Shown here piece by piece: positions 56,250 to 64,000 of a DNA stretch of 64,000 bases. The position numbers and the translations under genes are program-made. The stretch lies in contig CP007628.2 of assembly GCA_000688775.2 (NCBI GenBank), forward strand, positions 558,001 to 622,000. Direction: 5' to 3'. Numbering within the stretch: the first letter of the stretch is position 1; every line of letters begins with the position of its first letter. Source of the DNA: Streptococcus sp. VT 162. GTDB lineage: Bacteria > Bacillota > Bacilli > Lactobacillales > Streptococcaceae. The notes beneath the pieces were generated by a model that was given only the letters and a program-made list of their open reading frames with translations, did no database searches and was not told the DNA's origin.

Positions 56250-57185
56250 ATGTCTAAGATTCTAGTATTTGGTCACCAAAATCCAGACTCAGATGCCATC
56301 GGGTCATCTGTAGCCTTTGCTTACCTTGCAAAAGAAGCTTATGGATTGGACACAGAAGCAGTAGCACTTGGAACTCCTAATGAAGAAACAGCTTTCGTTT
56401 TGAACTATTTTGGTGTAGAAGCACCACGCGTCATTACATCTGCTAAAGCAGAAGGTGCAGAGCAAGTCATCTTGACTGACCACAATGAATTCCAACAATC
56501 TGTATCAGATATCGCTGAAGTAGAAGTTTACGGTGTTGTGGACCACCACCGTGTGGCTAATTTTGAAACTGCAAGTCCACTTTACATGCGTTTGGAACCA
56601 GTTGGATCAGCGTCTTCTATCGTTTACCGCATGTTCAAAGAACATGGTGTAGCTGTTCCTAAAGAAATCGCAGGTTTGATGCTTTCAGGTTTGATTTCAG
56701 ATACCCTCCTTTTGAAATCACCAACAACTCACCCATCTGATAAAGTCATTGCTCCTGAATTGGCTGAATTGGCTGGTGTCAACTTGGAAGAGTACGGTTT
56801 GGCTATGCTGAAAGCTGGTACAAACTTGGCTAGTAAATCTGCTGAAGAATTGATTGACATCGATGCTAAGACTTTTGAACTCAACGGAAATAAGGTCCGT
56901 GTTGCCCAAGTAAACACAGTTGATATTGCTGAAGTCTTGGAACGTCAAGCAGAAATTGAAGCTGCAATGCAAACTGCCAATACAGCAAACGGATACTCTG
57001 ACTTTGTCTTGATGATTACAGACATTGTCAACTCAAACTCAGAAATTTTGGCTCTTGGATCAAACATGGACAAGGTGGAAGCAGCCTTTAACTTCAAACT
57101 TGAAAACAACCACGCTTTCCTTCCAGGTGCCGTTTCACGTAAGAAACAAGTGGTGCCTCAGTTGACAGAAAGCTTTAATGGGTAA
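56250..57185 (+). CDS. ppaC: manganese-dependent inorganic pyrophosphatase
   Basis: 311 aa, family II DHH-type enzyme. Metal ligands are in [13 protein letters not shown] (8-20), TDHNE (~75-79) and VDHHRVANF (~96-104). The C-terminal DHHA2 domain ends [10 protein letters not shown], with the substrate-binding RKKQ. It hydrolyses the pyrophosphate made by biosynthesis. Ribosome binding site aaagaggt; codon use of a highly expressed gene. Confidence 0.97.
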   Translation: MSKILVFGHQNPDSDAIGSSVAFAYLAKEAYGLDTEAVALGTPNEETAFVLNYFGVEAPRVITSAKAEGAEQVILTDHNEFQQSVSDIAEVEVYGVVDHHRVANFETASPLYMRLEPVGSASSIVYRMFKEHGVAVPKEIAGLMLSGLISDTLLLKSPTTHPSDKVIAPELAELAGVNLEEYGLAMLKAGTNLASKSAEELIDIDAKTFELNGNKVRVAQVNTVDIAEVLERQAEIEAAMQTANTANGYSDFVLMITDIVNSNSEILALGSNMDKVEAAFNFKLENNHAFLPGAVSRKKQVVPQLTESFNG

Positions 57186-57233
57186 TAGTCTGTGAGATAA
57201 TTGACACGAGAAAACGATGTTTTCCTTATAGCT

Positions 57234-57258
57234 AAAGGGGTTTCGGCTCCTTTTTTTC
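57234..57258 (+). terminator. probable ppaC terminator
   Basis: AAAGGGG-tttcgg-CTCCTTT stem (one G-T pair) and T-run. Confidence 0.7.
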
Positions 57259-57270
57259 TAGGAGAGAAAG

Positions 57271-57783
57271 ATGTTAGAAAATGGCGATTTGATTTTTGTG
57301 AAGGACCTTTCAGATATGGGGCAGGCTATCCAGGCTTCTACTGGAAACTATAGTCATGTAGCTATCTTTTTGGACGGTTTCATCTACCATGCTAGTGGGA
57401 AAGCTGGTGTCATTTGTCAAGAACCGGCTGAATTTTTTGAACCAACTCATCTTTACGATCTTTATGTCTATCCAGAGCTGGAAGCTGACTTGGTAAAGGA
57501 GAGAGCTAGCAAACATTTGGGTGCACCCTATAATGCCTCTTTTTATCCAGATGGTTCTGGCTTTTATTGCTCCCAGTACATCGCAGAAATCCTACCTATT
57601 TTTGAGACCATTCCGATGAAATTTGGGGATGGAGAGCAGGAGATTAGTGATTTTTGGAGGGACTATTACAGGAAACTCGAACTTCCTGTGCCCCTGAATC
57701 AACCAGGGACCAATCCTAGTCAACTAGCAGCATCCCCTCTTTTAGAATGTAAAGAAAGGAATCTTCATGATTCAGATTTTTAA
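57271..57783 (+). CDS. permuted papain-like amidase (YiiX/YaeF type)
   Basis: 170 aa. A permuted NlpC/P60-like fold: the catalytic His is in NYSHVAIFLDGFIYHA (~27-42) and the Cys is in GSGFYCSQYIAEI (~92-104), so His precedes Cys. There is no signal peptide, so it is cytoplasmic. Ribosome binding site aggagag. The next gene overlaps by 17 nt. The substrate is unknown. Confidence 0.82.
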   Translation: MLENGDLIFVKDLSDMGQAIQASTGNYSHVAIFLDGFIYHASGKAGVICQEPAEFFEPTHLYDLYVYPELEADLVKERASKHLGAPYNASFYPDGSGFYCSQYIAEILPIFETIPMKFGDGEQEISDFWRDYYRKLELPVPLNQPGTNPSQLAASPLLECKERNLHDSDF

Positions 57784-58417
57784 TCCCTCTCGTTTGACTC
57801 GGCAGCCATTTTTTATAGATTTGGTGGACTATCTGGACCAGCATGACGATGTGATCCTTCGAGAAATCAAGGCCCAGTTTCCAGATGTAGCAGTTGATAA
57901 ACTCATGGAAGAGTATATAAAGGCAGGCTTGATCCGAAGGGAAAACAAACGTTATTCCCTTAATCTCCCTTTTCTAGAATCAATGGACAGTCTGGTCCTT
58001 GACCAAGAAATTTTTATCAGAGAGGACAGTCCAGTCTATCAAGCCTTGCTAGAGAAGACTTTTGAGACAGAATTGCGCAATCAAACCAATGCAGCCATTT
58101 TAGTCGAACATACGGACTTTGCAAGAGAAAAGATGACCTTGTCCAATTATTTCTACAAGGTCAAGAATCAATATCCTTTGACAGAAAAACAGCAAGAACT
58201 CTATGCCATTTTAGGAGATGTCAATCCTGAGTATGCTCTCAAATATATGACGACGTTTTTGCTCAAGTTCCTCAAAAAGAACCAGCTTATGCAGAAACGG
58301 CGTGATATCTTCGTTGAGAGTTTAGTCGTCTTGGGTTATATTGTTCAAAACGAAGAAGGGAAGTATGAGTTGGCTGTTGATTTCGACAAGGAACGCTTGA
58401 TTTTCTATTTGTCTTAA
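57767..58417 (+). CDS. conserved hypothetical protein of streptococci (possibly DUF1803)
   Basis: 216 aa, overlapping the amidase-like gene by 17 nt, with aaagga upstream. The start MIQIFNPSRLTRQPFFIDLVDYL is followed by a winged-helix-like region (ILREIKAQFPDVAVDKLMEEYIKAGLIRRENKRYSLN, ~25-62). The rest is helical with no catalytic motif. It may be a DUF1803 member, from memory. A regulatory or nucleic-acid role would fit the winged helix, but it is not shown. Confidence 0.75.
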   Translation: MIQIFNPSRLTRQPFFIDLVDYLDQHDDVILREIKAQFPDVAVDKLMEEYIKAGLIRRENKRYSLNLPFLESMDSLVLDQEIFIREDSPVYQALLEKTFETELRNQTNAAILVEHTDFAREKMTLSNYFYKVKNQYPLTEKQQELYAILGDVNPEYALKYMTTFLLKFLKKNQLMQKRRDIFVESLVVLGYIVQNEEGKYELAVDFDKERLIFYLS

Positions 58418-58518
58418 TTGCTTGCTTTTGAGCAGATTGTTTGACTTTACTAAAGAATAAGCATAAACTAAATGTAAGCGATAACGTTTATCGTATTAAA
58501 AGCAAAGGAGACAGAGCT

Positions 58519-58719
58519 ATGTCACTTGAAAATAAATTGGATCAAGCAACTGGTGCTATCAAAGAAGGATTTGGGAAAGTTACTGGTGATAGCAAAACTG
58601 AAGCAGAAGGTGCTGTAGAAAAAACAGTTGCCAAAGCAAAAGAAGTTGTAGAAGATGCTAAAGGTGCTGTAGAAGGTGCCGTTGAAGGTCTTAAAAATTC
58701 ATTTAAAAAAGAAGACTAA
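58519..58719 (+). CDS. CsbD-family stress protein
   Basis: 66 aa from ATG 58519, with aaaggaga upstream; a longer open frame to 58441 lacks signals. It has the CsbD pattern [36 protein letters not shown], followed by a Glu/Ala/Lys-rich amphipathic helix. CsbD proteins are small, abundant general-stress proteins of unknown mechanism. No clear promoter was identified. Confidence 0.85.
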   Translation: MSLENKLDQATGAIKEGFGKVTGDSKTEAEGAVEKTVAKAKEVVEDAKGAVEGAVEGLKNSFKKED

Positions 58720-58753
58720 AAAAATCAAGGGAATGTTTCCCTTGATTTTTTTT
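58718..58753. terminator. bidirectional terminator
   Basis: AAAATCAAGGGAA / TTCCCTTGATTTT, 13-bp stem with 3-nt loop and T-runs on both strands, between csbD-like and murE. Confidence 0.92.
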
Positions 58754-60197
58754 ATAGATAACGTTCTGCGATAGCTGCGTCTCCAGGATAGTCTTCTTTC
58801 TTTCCTTGGACGATTTGGTAACAATCAGCTCCCTTGCCTGCAATAATCACAGCATCGAGTTCTCGATTTGTGATGGCCATGGCTGCCTTGATGGCTTCTT
58901 CACGATCGGCAATCTTTTCAACAGGATGACTGATATAGCTACTGATTTCTTCAGCAATGACCATTGGATCCTCATAGTTGGGGTCATCAGCGGTGAGAAA
59001 GACATGAATCTCAGGGTGTTGATTGAGGAGGAGTCCAAAGTCTTTGCGACGACTTTCACCCTTGTTTCCAGTCGAACCGAGAACCAGAGCAATCTTTCCA
59101 GTTTGATGAGTTTCAACAACAGAAATCAGTTTTTTCAGACTGTCACCATTGTGGGCGTAGTCGATGAAGACCTTGGCTCCATTTTTCTGAGTGAGAACTT
59201 CCATACGTCCAGGGACGCGGGTTGCAGCGATCCCTTTTTTGATATCTTCAAGACTGGCACCTAGACGAAGACAGGCAAGTCCTGCAGCAACTGCATTTTC
59301 TTGGTTAAAGTGGCCGATGAGTTGGATATCATAATCACCAGCGAGTTTACCTGTAGCGGAAAAGCTAAAGGCTTTGGAGTTCTCGATTTGGTTACTTGAC
59401 TGGCTACCATAGAAGTCATGTTCTTGATCTTCCACTTGTTCTTTCAATACAGAAAAATGGTCCATGTCGCTATTAATGACAACTGCTCGGCTATTTTTCA
59501 TCAAGAGACGTTTGTGGTAGAAGTAATCTTCAAAGCTTGGATGCTCAATCGGACCGATATGGTCAGGAGTGATGTTAAGAAAGACACCTACATCAAAGGT
59601 CAGACCATAGACTCGATGAACAAGATAGGCTTGGCTAGAGACTTCCATTACAAGATGGGTTCTTCCATTTTTAACAGCCTGAGCCATCATGTCGAAAAGA
59701 TCGATATTTTCAGGCGTTGAGAAGGAAGATTTAAAGAAGGTCTCGCCATCCAAAGTTGTGTTCATAGTTGACAAGAGGGCTGTTGGGTAGCGTTGAGATA
59801 GGATGTGGTAAGCAAAGTACGCTGCTGTCGTCTTTCCTTTTGTCCCTGTGAAAGCGAGAATTTTGAGTTTCTTTTGTGGATTGCCGTAAAATTCCATCGC
59901 AATCAAACTCATGGCTTTTTTGATATCGTTCACAACGATGACGGGGATACCAACCTCGTAGTCCTTTTCTGCGACATACCAAGCTAATCCTTGCGTTATA
60001 GCGGATAGGAGGTATTCTTTTTTAAAGGCAGCACCTTTTGCAAAAAAAAGAGTCCCTTCTTTTACTTTTCGGCTGTCATAACTGATGCTATCAAAAACAA
60101 CTTCACTGTAGTTGTAGTGGTAATGTCCTTGGTCAATAATCTCACGAAAAAGGCCATCTTTCTTTAAAATATCTAATACGGTTTCAATCTTAATCAT
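58752..60197 (-). CDS. murE: UDP-N-acetylmuramoyl-L-alanyl-D-glutamate--L-lysine ligase
   Basis: 481 aa from ATG at 60197; the seven-residue extension to 60218 lies across the -10 box. It adds the third stem-peptide residue in peptidoglycan synthesis. P-loop TGTKGKTT (~113-120), HLVMEVSSQ and the C-terminal DDPNYEDP. Lys-adding enzymes have DDP(A/N) here, where diaminopimelate enzymes have DNPR. The ATG is 7 nt from a -10 box with no ribosome binding site. Confidence 0.95.
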   Translation of the reverse strand: MIKIETVLDILKKDGLFREIIDQGHYHYNYSEVVFDSISYDSRKVKEGTLFFAKGAAFKKEYLLSAITQGLAWYVAEKDYEVGIPVIVVNDIKKAMSLIAMEFYGNPQKKLKILAFTGTKGKTTAAYFAYHILSQRYPTALLSTMNTTLDGETFFKSSFSTPENIDLFDMMAQAVKNGRTHLVMEVSSQAYLVHRVYGLTFDVGVFLNITPDHIGPIEHPSFEDYFYHKRLLMKNSRAVVINSDMDHFSVLKEQVEDQEHDFYGSQSSNQIENSKAFSFSATGKLAGDYDIQLIGHFNQENAVAAGLACLRLGASLEDIKKGIAATRVPGRMEVLTQKNGAKVFIDYAHNGDSLKKLISVVETHQTGKIALVLGSTGNKGESRRKDFGLLLNQHPEIHVFLTADDPNYEDPMVIAEEISSYISHPVEKIADREEAIKAAMAITNRELDAVIIAGKGADCYQIVQGKKEDYPGDAAIAERYL

Positions 60198-60204
60198 ACT
60201 TTCT

Positions 60205-60233
60205 ATTATAAACTTCACGCCCGAATTTTACAA
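60205..60233 (-). promoter_or_regulatory. murE promoter, leaderless geometry
   Basis: On the minus strand: TTGTAA (60233-60228), 17-nt spacer, TATAAT (60210-60205), seven bases, ATG at 60197. Confidence 0.65.
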
Positions 60234-60302
60234 GTAACAAGGAAAAGTTTATAATGGAAGATAAGGAACTTTTCCTAGTTATCAAAATTGAATGAGGAAG
60301 CT

Positions 60303-61925
60303 ATGTCTAACGAAAACAATCACCAGCAAGCCCAGATGTTGCGAGGGACTGCTTGGCTAACAGCTAGTAACTTTATTAGTCGCCTCCTTGGTGCTATCTA
60401 CATTATTCCCTGGTATATCTGGATGGGGACCTATGCTGCTAAGGCAAATGGACTCTTTACCATGGGCTACAATATTTACGCCTGGTTCTTGCTGATTTCG
60501 ACAGCGGGTATCCCAGTTGCGGTCGCCAAACAAGTAGCTAAGTACAATACCATGCGAGAAGAAGAGCATAGCTTTGCCTTGATTCGGAGTTTCCTAAGCT
60601 TTATGACGGGCTTGGGCTTAGTCTTTGCCTTGGTCTTGTATCTCTTTTCTCCCTGGTTAGCAGATTTGTCAGGTGTGGGGAAAGACCTGATTCCCATCAT
60701 GCAGAGCTTGGCTTGGGCAGTCTTGATTTTCCCATCTATGAGTGTCATCAGAGGATTCTTCCAAGGGATGAATAACCTGAAACCCTATGCTATGAGTCAA
60801 ATCGCCGAGCAGGTAATCCGTGTTATCTGGATGTTGATGGCAACCTTCTTCATTATGAAGATGGGTTCTGGTGACTACTTATCAGCCGTTACCCAATCGA
60901 CCTTTGCAGCCTTTGTGGGGATGGTGGCAAGTTTTGCAGTTTTGATTTACTTCCTTGCCCAAGAAGGTTTGCTCAAAAGAGTTTTTGAAACACGGGATAA
61001 GATCAATAGTAAGCGACTCTTAGTCGATACTATCAAGGAGGCCATTCCCTTTATCCTGACAGGATCAGCCATCCAGCTCTTCCAGATTTTAGACCAGATG
61101 ACCTTTATTAATAGTATGAAGTGGTTTACCAACTACAGTAATGAAGACTTGGTTGTCATGTTTTCTTATTTCTCTGCCAATCCTAATAAAATTACCATGA
61201 TTTTAATCTCTGTAGGGGTTTCGATTGGGAGTGTCGGCTTGCCACTGTTGACGGAAAACTATGTAAAAGGTGACTTGCCGGCAGCGGCTCGCCTAGTCCA
61301 AGATAGCCTCACCATGCTCTTCTTATTTCTACTACCTGCAACGGTTGGAGTGGTCATGGTAGGGGAGCCTCTTTATACAGTCTTTTACGGTAAGCCAGAT
61401 AGTCTGGCCATGGGCTTATTTGTCTTTGCAGTTTTGCAGTCTACTATCCTAGGCTTGTACATGGTCTTGTCTCCTATGCTTCAGGCTATGTTCCGAAACC
61501 GCAAGGCAGTTCTTTACTTCATCTATGGTTCCATTGCTAAGATCGTCTTGCAATTGCCAACCATTGCTATTTTCCATAGCTATGGTCCCTTGATTTCAAC
61601 GACTATCGGTTTGATTATTCCGAATGTCCTGATGTACCGAGACATCTGCCAGGTAACGGGTGCTCGTCGAAAGATAATCTTGAAGCGAACCATTTTGATT
61701 ACCATCTTGACCCTTGTCATGTTTATCCTAGTTGGCTTCTTGCAGTGGCTACTCGGTTTTATCTTCCAACCAAGTGGACGTTTTTGGAGTTTCCTTTATG
61801 TGGCTCTCATCGGAGGGCTTGGAGGAGGTCTTTATGGTTTGATGAGCCTACGGACACGACTTCTGGACAAGATAATCGGCAAAGCTCAAGCAGACAGACT
61901 ACGTACACGATTGAAAATATCGTAA
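60303..61925 (+). CDS. ytgP: lipid II flippase of the YtgP/MurJ type
   Basis: 540 aa from ATG 60303, with gagga 4 nt upstream; an in-frame ATG at 60288 precedes that site. About fourteen membrane helices. The N-terminal region LRGTAWLTASNFISRLLGAIYIIPW is typical of MVF/MATE-like polysaccharide exporters. YtgP-type proteins flip lipid II in Bacillus and streptococci. The divergent neighbour murE acts earlier in the same pathway, which supports the assignment. Confidence 0.87.
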   Translation: MSNENNHQQAQMLRGTAWLTASNFISRLLGAIYIIPWYIWMGTYAAKANGLFTMGYNIYAWFLLISTAGIPVAVAKQVAKYNTMREEEHSFALIRSFLSFMTGLGLVFALVLYLFSPWLADLSGVGKDLIPIMQSLAWAVLIFPSMSVIRGFFQGMNNLKPYAMSQIAEQVIRVIWMLMATFFIMKMGSGDYLSAVTQSTFAAFVGMVASFAVLIYFLAQEGLLKRVFETRDKINSKRLLVDTIKEAIPFILTGSAIQLFQILDQMTFINSMKWFTNYSNEDLVVMFSYFSANPNKITMILISVGVSIGSVGLPLLTENYVKGDLPAAARLVQDSLTMLFLFLLPATVGVVMVGEPLYTVFYGKPDSLAMGLFVFAVLQSTILGLYMVLSPMLQAMFRNRKAVLYFIYGSIAKIVLQLPTIAIFHSYGPLISTTIGLIIPNVLMYRDICQVTGARRKIILKRTILITILTLVMFILVGFLQWLLGFIFQPSGRFWSFLYVALIGGLGGGLYGLMSLRTRLLDKIIGKAQADRLRTRLKIS

Positions 61926-61954
61926 AAAGATTTATAAATAAAAGTAATAAATTT

Positions 61955-61980
61955 AACCTTTCTTTAATAGAAAGGTTTTT
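61955..61980 (+). terminator. rho-independent terminator
   Basis: AACCTTTCT-ttaat-AGAAAGGTT perfect stem with T-run. Confidence 0.88.
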
Positions 61981-62049
61981 ATACTACATTTTTCTTAAAA
62001 AAAGAGAACTTTTTCTAAAATTAAGAGCAAAAAATATGCTTTTTTAAGT

Positions 62050-62095
62050 TTTTCTTCAGAAATTGCTTGACTAAATAAAACTAAAGCTGTATAAT
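62050..62095 (+). promoter_or_regulatory. aliB-like promoter with possible CodY box
   Basis: TTGACT (62067-62072), 17-nt spacer, TATAAT (62090-62095). Just upstream TTTCTTCAGAAATT shares the TTCnGAA core and about 10 of 15 positions with the CodY consensus. CodY control of oligopeptide-binding genes is known in streptococci; this site is weak. Confidence 0.55.
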
Positions 62096-62127
62096 AAGAC
62101 AAAACTTTTAAACAGGAGGTTCTGGAA

Positions 62128-64000
62128 ATGAAAAAGTCTAAGGCCAAGTATCTGACACTTGCAAGTGTCGTGTTAAGCGCAGGTATCTTACTGAGCGCAT
62201 GTGGAAATTCAAGTAGCGCTACTAAAACATATAACTATGTTTATTCGAGCGATCCATCTAGTTTGAACTATCTTGCAGAAAACCGTGCAACAACCAACGA
62301 CATCGTGACCAATTTGGTGGATGGGTTGATGGAAAATGACCAATACGGTAATTATGTTCCATCATTGGCAGAGGATTGGACTGTTTCTCAGGACGGTTTG
62401 ACCTATACTTACAAATTGCGTAAGGATGCAAAATGGTATACTTATGAGGGTGAAGAATACGCCCCTGTAACGGCCCAAGACTTTGTGACAGGTTTGAAAT
62501 ATGCTGCTGATAAAAAATCCGAAGCCTTGTACCTGGTTCAAGACTCGGTAGCAGGTTTGGATGACTATATCAACGGGAAAACAACTGACTTTTCAACTGT
62601 CGGTGTTAAGGCGATTGACGACCAAACAGTTCAGTACACTTTGACACGTCCAGAATCTTATTGGAATTCTAAAACAACTTCAACCATTCTCTTCCCTGTC
62701 AATGCAGATTTCTTAAAATCAAAAGGGGATGACTTTGGTAAGGTAGACCCTTCTAGTATTTTGTACAATGGACCTTTCTTGATGAAATCTTTTGTTTCAA
62801 AATCTGTTATCGAATTCAAGAAAAATCCCAACTACTGGGATGAAAAAAATGTCTTTGTGGATGGTGTGAAATTGGCCTATTATGATGGTAGTGACCAAGA
62901 TGCACTAGCACGTAACTTTGTAGAAGGAGTCTATAGCTACGCGCGTCTCTATCCAAATAGCTCAAGCTTTGAAGGCATTAAAGAGAAGAACAAGGATAAC
63001 ATCATCTATAGTATGCAAAATGCAACTTCTTATTACTTGAACTTCAACTTGGACAGAAAATCTTATAACTTCACTTCTAAGTCCTCAGATATCGAAAAGA
63101 AATCAACCCAAGAAGCAGTTCTGAATAAAAACTTCCGTCAAGCCTTCAACTATGCTTATAACCGTACTGCCTATGGAGCACAATCTCAAGGGGAGGACGG
63201 AGCAACGAAGATTATTCGTAATTTGGTTGTACCTCCAACATTTGTAAGTATCAACGGAAAAGACTTTGGCGATGTTGTTTCAGAAAAGATGGTCAACTAT
63301 GGCCAAGAATGGCAAGGAATCAACTTTGCGGACGCGCAAGATCCATACTACAATCCTGATAAAGCTAAGGCTAAATTTGCGGAAGCTAAGAAAGAATTGG
63401 AAGCTAAGGGTGTGCAATTCCCAATCCACTTGGATGTATCAGTTGACCAATCAGCTAAAAAAGGTGTACTTGAAGCAAGTTCTTTGAAACAATCCATCGA
63501 ATCTGTTCTAGGAGCTGAGAATGTGGTTATCGATATCCAACAGATATCAACAGATGAGTTTAACAACTCTAGCTACCTCGCTCAAACTGCAGCTCAAAAA
63601 GACTTTGATATCTATAATGGCGGTTGGAGTGCGGACTACTTGGATCCATCAAGCTATCTAGATATCCTAAATGTCAATAACGGCGGTATGTTGCAAAATC
63701 TTGGTCTAGAACCAGGTGAGGTCAATGACAAGGCTAAGGCAGTTGGTCTGGATACTTACACTCAAATGTTAGAAGAAGCGAACAAGGAGCAAGATCCAGC
63801 AAAACGTTATGAAAAATATGCTGAAATTCAAGCTTGGCTCGTTGATAGCGCCCTTGCAATTCCAAACGTTTCTCAGGGTGGGACACCGACCTTGAGAAAG
63901 ACAGTTCCATTCTCATCACCATTCTCACAAGCTGGAAATAAGGGTGTCGAATCATACAAGTATCTCAAGTTACAAGATAAGACTGTAACGGCTGATGAGT
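62128..64000 (+). CDS. aliB: oligopeptide ABC transporter substrate-binding lipoprotein, 3' end outside window
   Basis: ATG 62128 with aggaggt 8 nt upstream; open for 624 codons to the window edge. Lipobox LSAC puts the lipidated Cys at residue 26. The SBP_bac_5 fold is clear: YVYSSDPSSLNYLAENRATTNDIVTNLVDGLMENDQYGNYVPSLAEDW. AliA/AliB/AmiA lipoproteins feed peptides to the shared AmiCDEF permease, and no permease lies here. Its place after murE-ytgP matches my memory of pneumococcal aliB, so AliB is favoured over AliA/AmiA. Confidence 0.85.
   Translation, partial: MKKSKAKYLTLASVVLSAGILLSACGNSSSATKTYNYVYSSDPSSLNYLAENRATTNDIVTNLVDGLMENDQYGNYVPSLAEDWTVSQDGLTYTYKLRKDAKWYTYEGEEYAPVTAQDFVTGLKYAADKKSEALYLVQDSVAGLDDYINGKTTDFSTVGVKAIDDQTVQYTLTRPESYWNSKTTSTILFPVNADFLKSKGDDFGKVDPSSILYNGPFLMKSFVSKSVIEFKKNPNYWDEKNVFVDGVKLAYYDGSDQDALARNFVEGVYSYARLYPNSSSFEGIKEKNKDNIIYSMQNATSYYLNFNLDRKSYNFTSKSSDIEKKSTQEAVLNKNFRQAFNYAYNRTAYGAQSQGEDGATKIIRNLVVPPTFVSINGKDFGDVVSEKMVNYGQEWQGINFADAQDPYYNPDKAKAKFAEAKKELEAKGVQFPIHLDVSVDQSAKKGVLEASSLKQSIESVLGAENVVIDIQQISTDEFNNSSYLAQTAAQKDFDIYNGGWSADYLDPSSYLDILNVNNGGMLQNLGLEPGEVNDKAKAVGLDTYTQMLEEANKEQDPAKRYEKYAEIQAWLVDSALAIPNVSQGGTPTLRKTVPFSSPFSQAGNKGVESYKYLKLQDKTVTADE

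Overview
The window is a low-GC Firmicute chromosome, most probably a Streptococcus of the mitis group (mitis/oralis/pneumoniae relatives). The evidence is BOX-type repeats, IgA1-protease/ZmpB-family zinc metalloproteases with an N-terminal LPXTG sorting motif, a YSIRK-like signal peptide, an AliB-like lipoprotein, an L-lysine-type MurE, and ribosomal, ATP synthase and housekeeping proteins of streptococcal type. No rRNA, tRNA, phage or intact insertion sequence was seen. The first gene (peptide deformylase-like) and the last (oligopeptide-binding lipoprotein) run off the window.

Layout. 1-2 kb: a deformylase-like gene and a large membrane protein of unknown function, ended by a BOX element. 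2-14.3 kb: two tandem modules, each a zinc metalloprotease followed by a 126-aa four-helix membrane protein. The first protease has lost its 5' end at the BOX junction and is probably a recent pseudogene; the second is complete. 14.4-21 kb: a small membrane-protein pseudogene with one nonsense codon, gpmA, sbcD-sbcC and rpsO. 21-24.8 kb: an iron-siderophore-type ABC transporter ending in an esterase. 24.8-30.7 kb: plsC, a P-type ATPase, trmK, a Nif3-like gene and a DadA-like oxidoreductase. 30.7-41 kb: a BOX element, then atpD-atpC without the rest of the ATP synthase operon, a lactonase, an AI-2E-family permease, a TPR protein, an LPXTG adhesin with pilin-like domains, an amino-acid ABC transporter, and a 77-nt perfect palindrome built from two BOX ends. 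41-48 kb: yaaA, an FMN reductase with a MarR regulator, ypmB-aspartate aminotransferase-asnS, rpsF-ssb-rpsR and a GNAT gene. 48.3-53.2 kb: a five-gene exopolysaccharide operon. 53.3-64 kb: a HAD-cyclophilin fusion, cvfD-like, trmN6, a GIY-YIG gene, ppaC, murE, the ytgP/murJ flippase and an aliB-like gene.

The most interesting locus is the exopolysaccharide operon: UDP-GlcNAc 2-epimerase (UDP-ManNAc supply), a four-helix membrane protein with a degenerate GGDEF domain, a 46-aa membrane protein, a processive GT2 synthase and a membrane-anchored GH8 hydrolase. The gene set resembles the Pss (poly-ManNAc) system of Listeria and Pel/cellulose-type synthase loci. It suggests a synthase-dependent ManNAc-containing polymer, in a lineage not known for c-di-GMP signalling.

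Two other themes recur. Several genes (yaaA, marR, ypmB-like, trmN6, murE, perhaps the P-type ATPase) have a -10 box ending only 6-7 nt before the start codon and no ribosome binding site, so their mRNAs are probably leaderless. The three BOX-type repeats all sit at places where gene order looks broken: the truncated protease, the split ATP synthase operon, and a truncated small gene.
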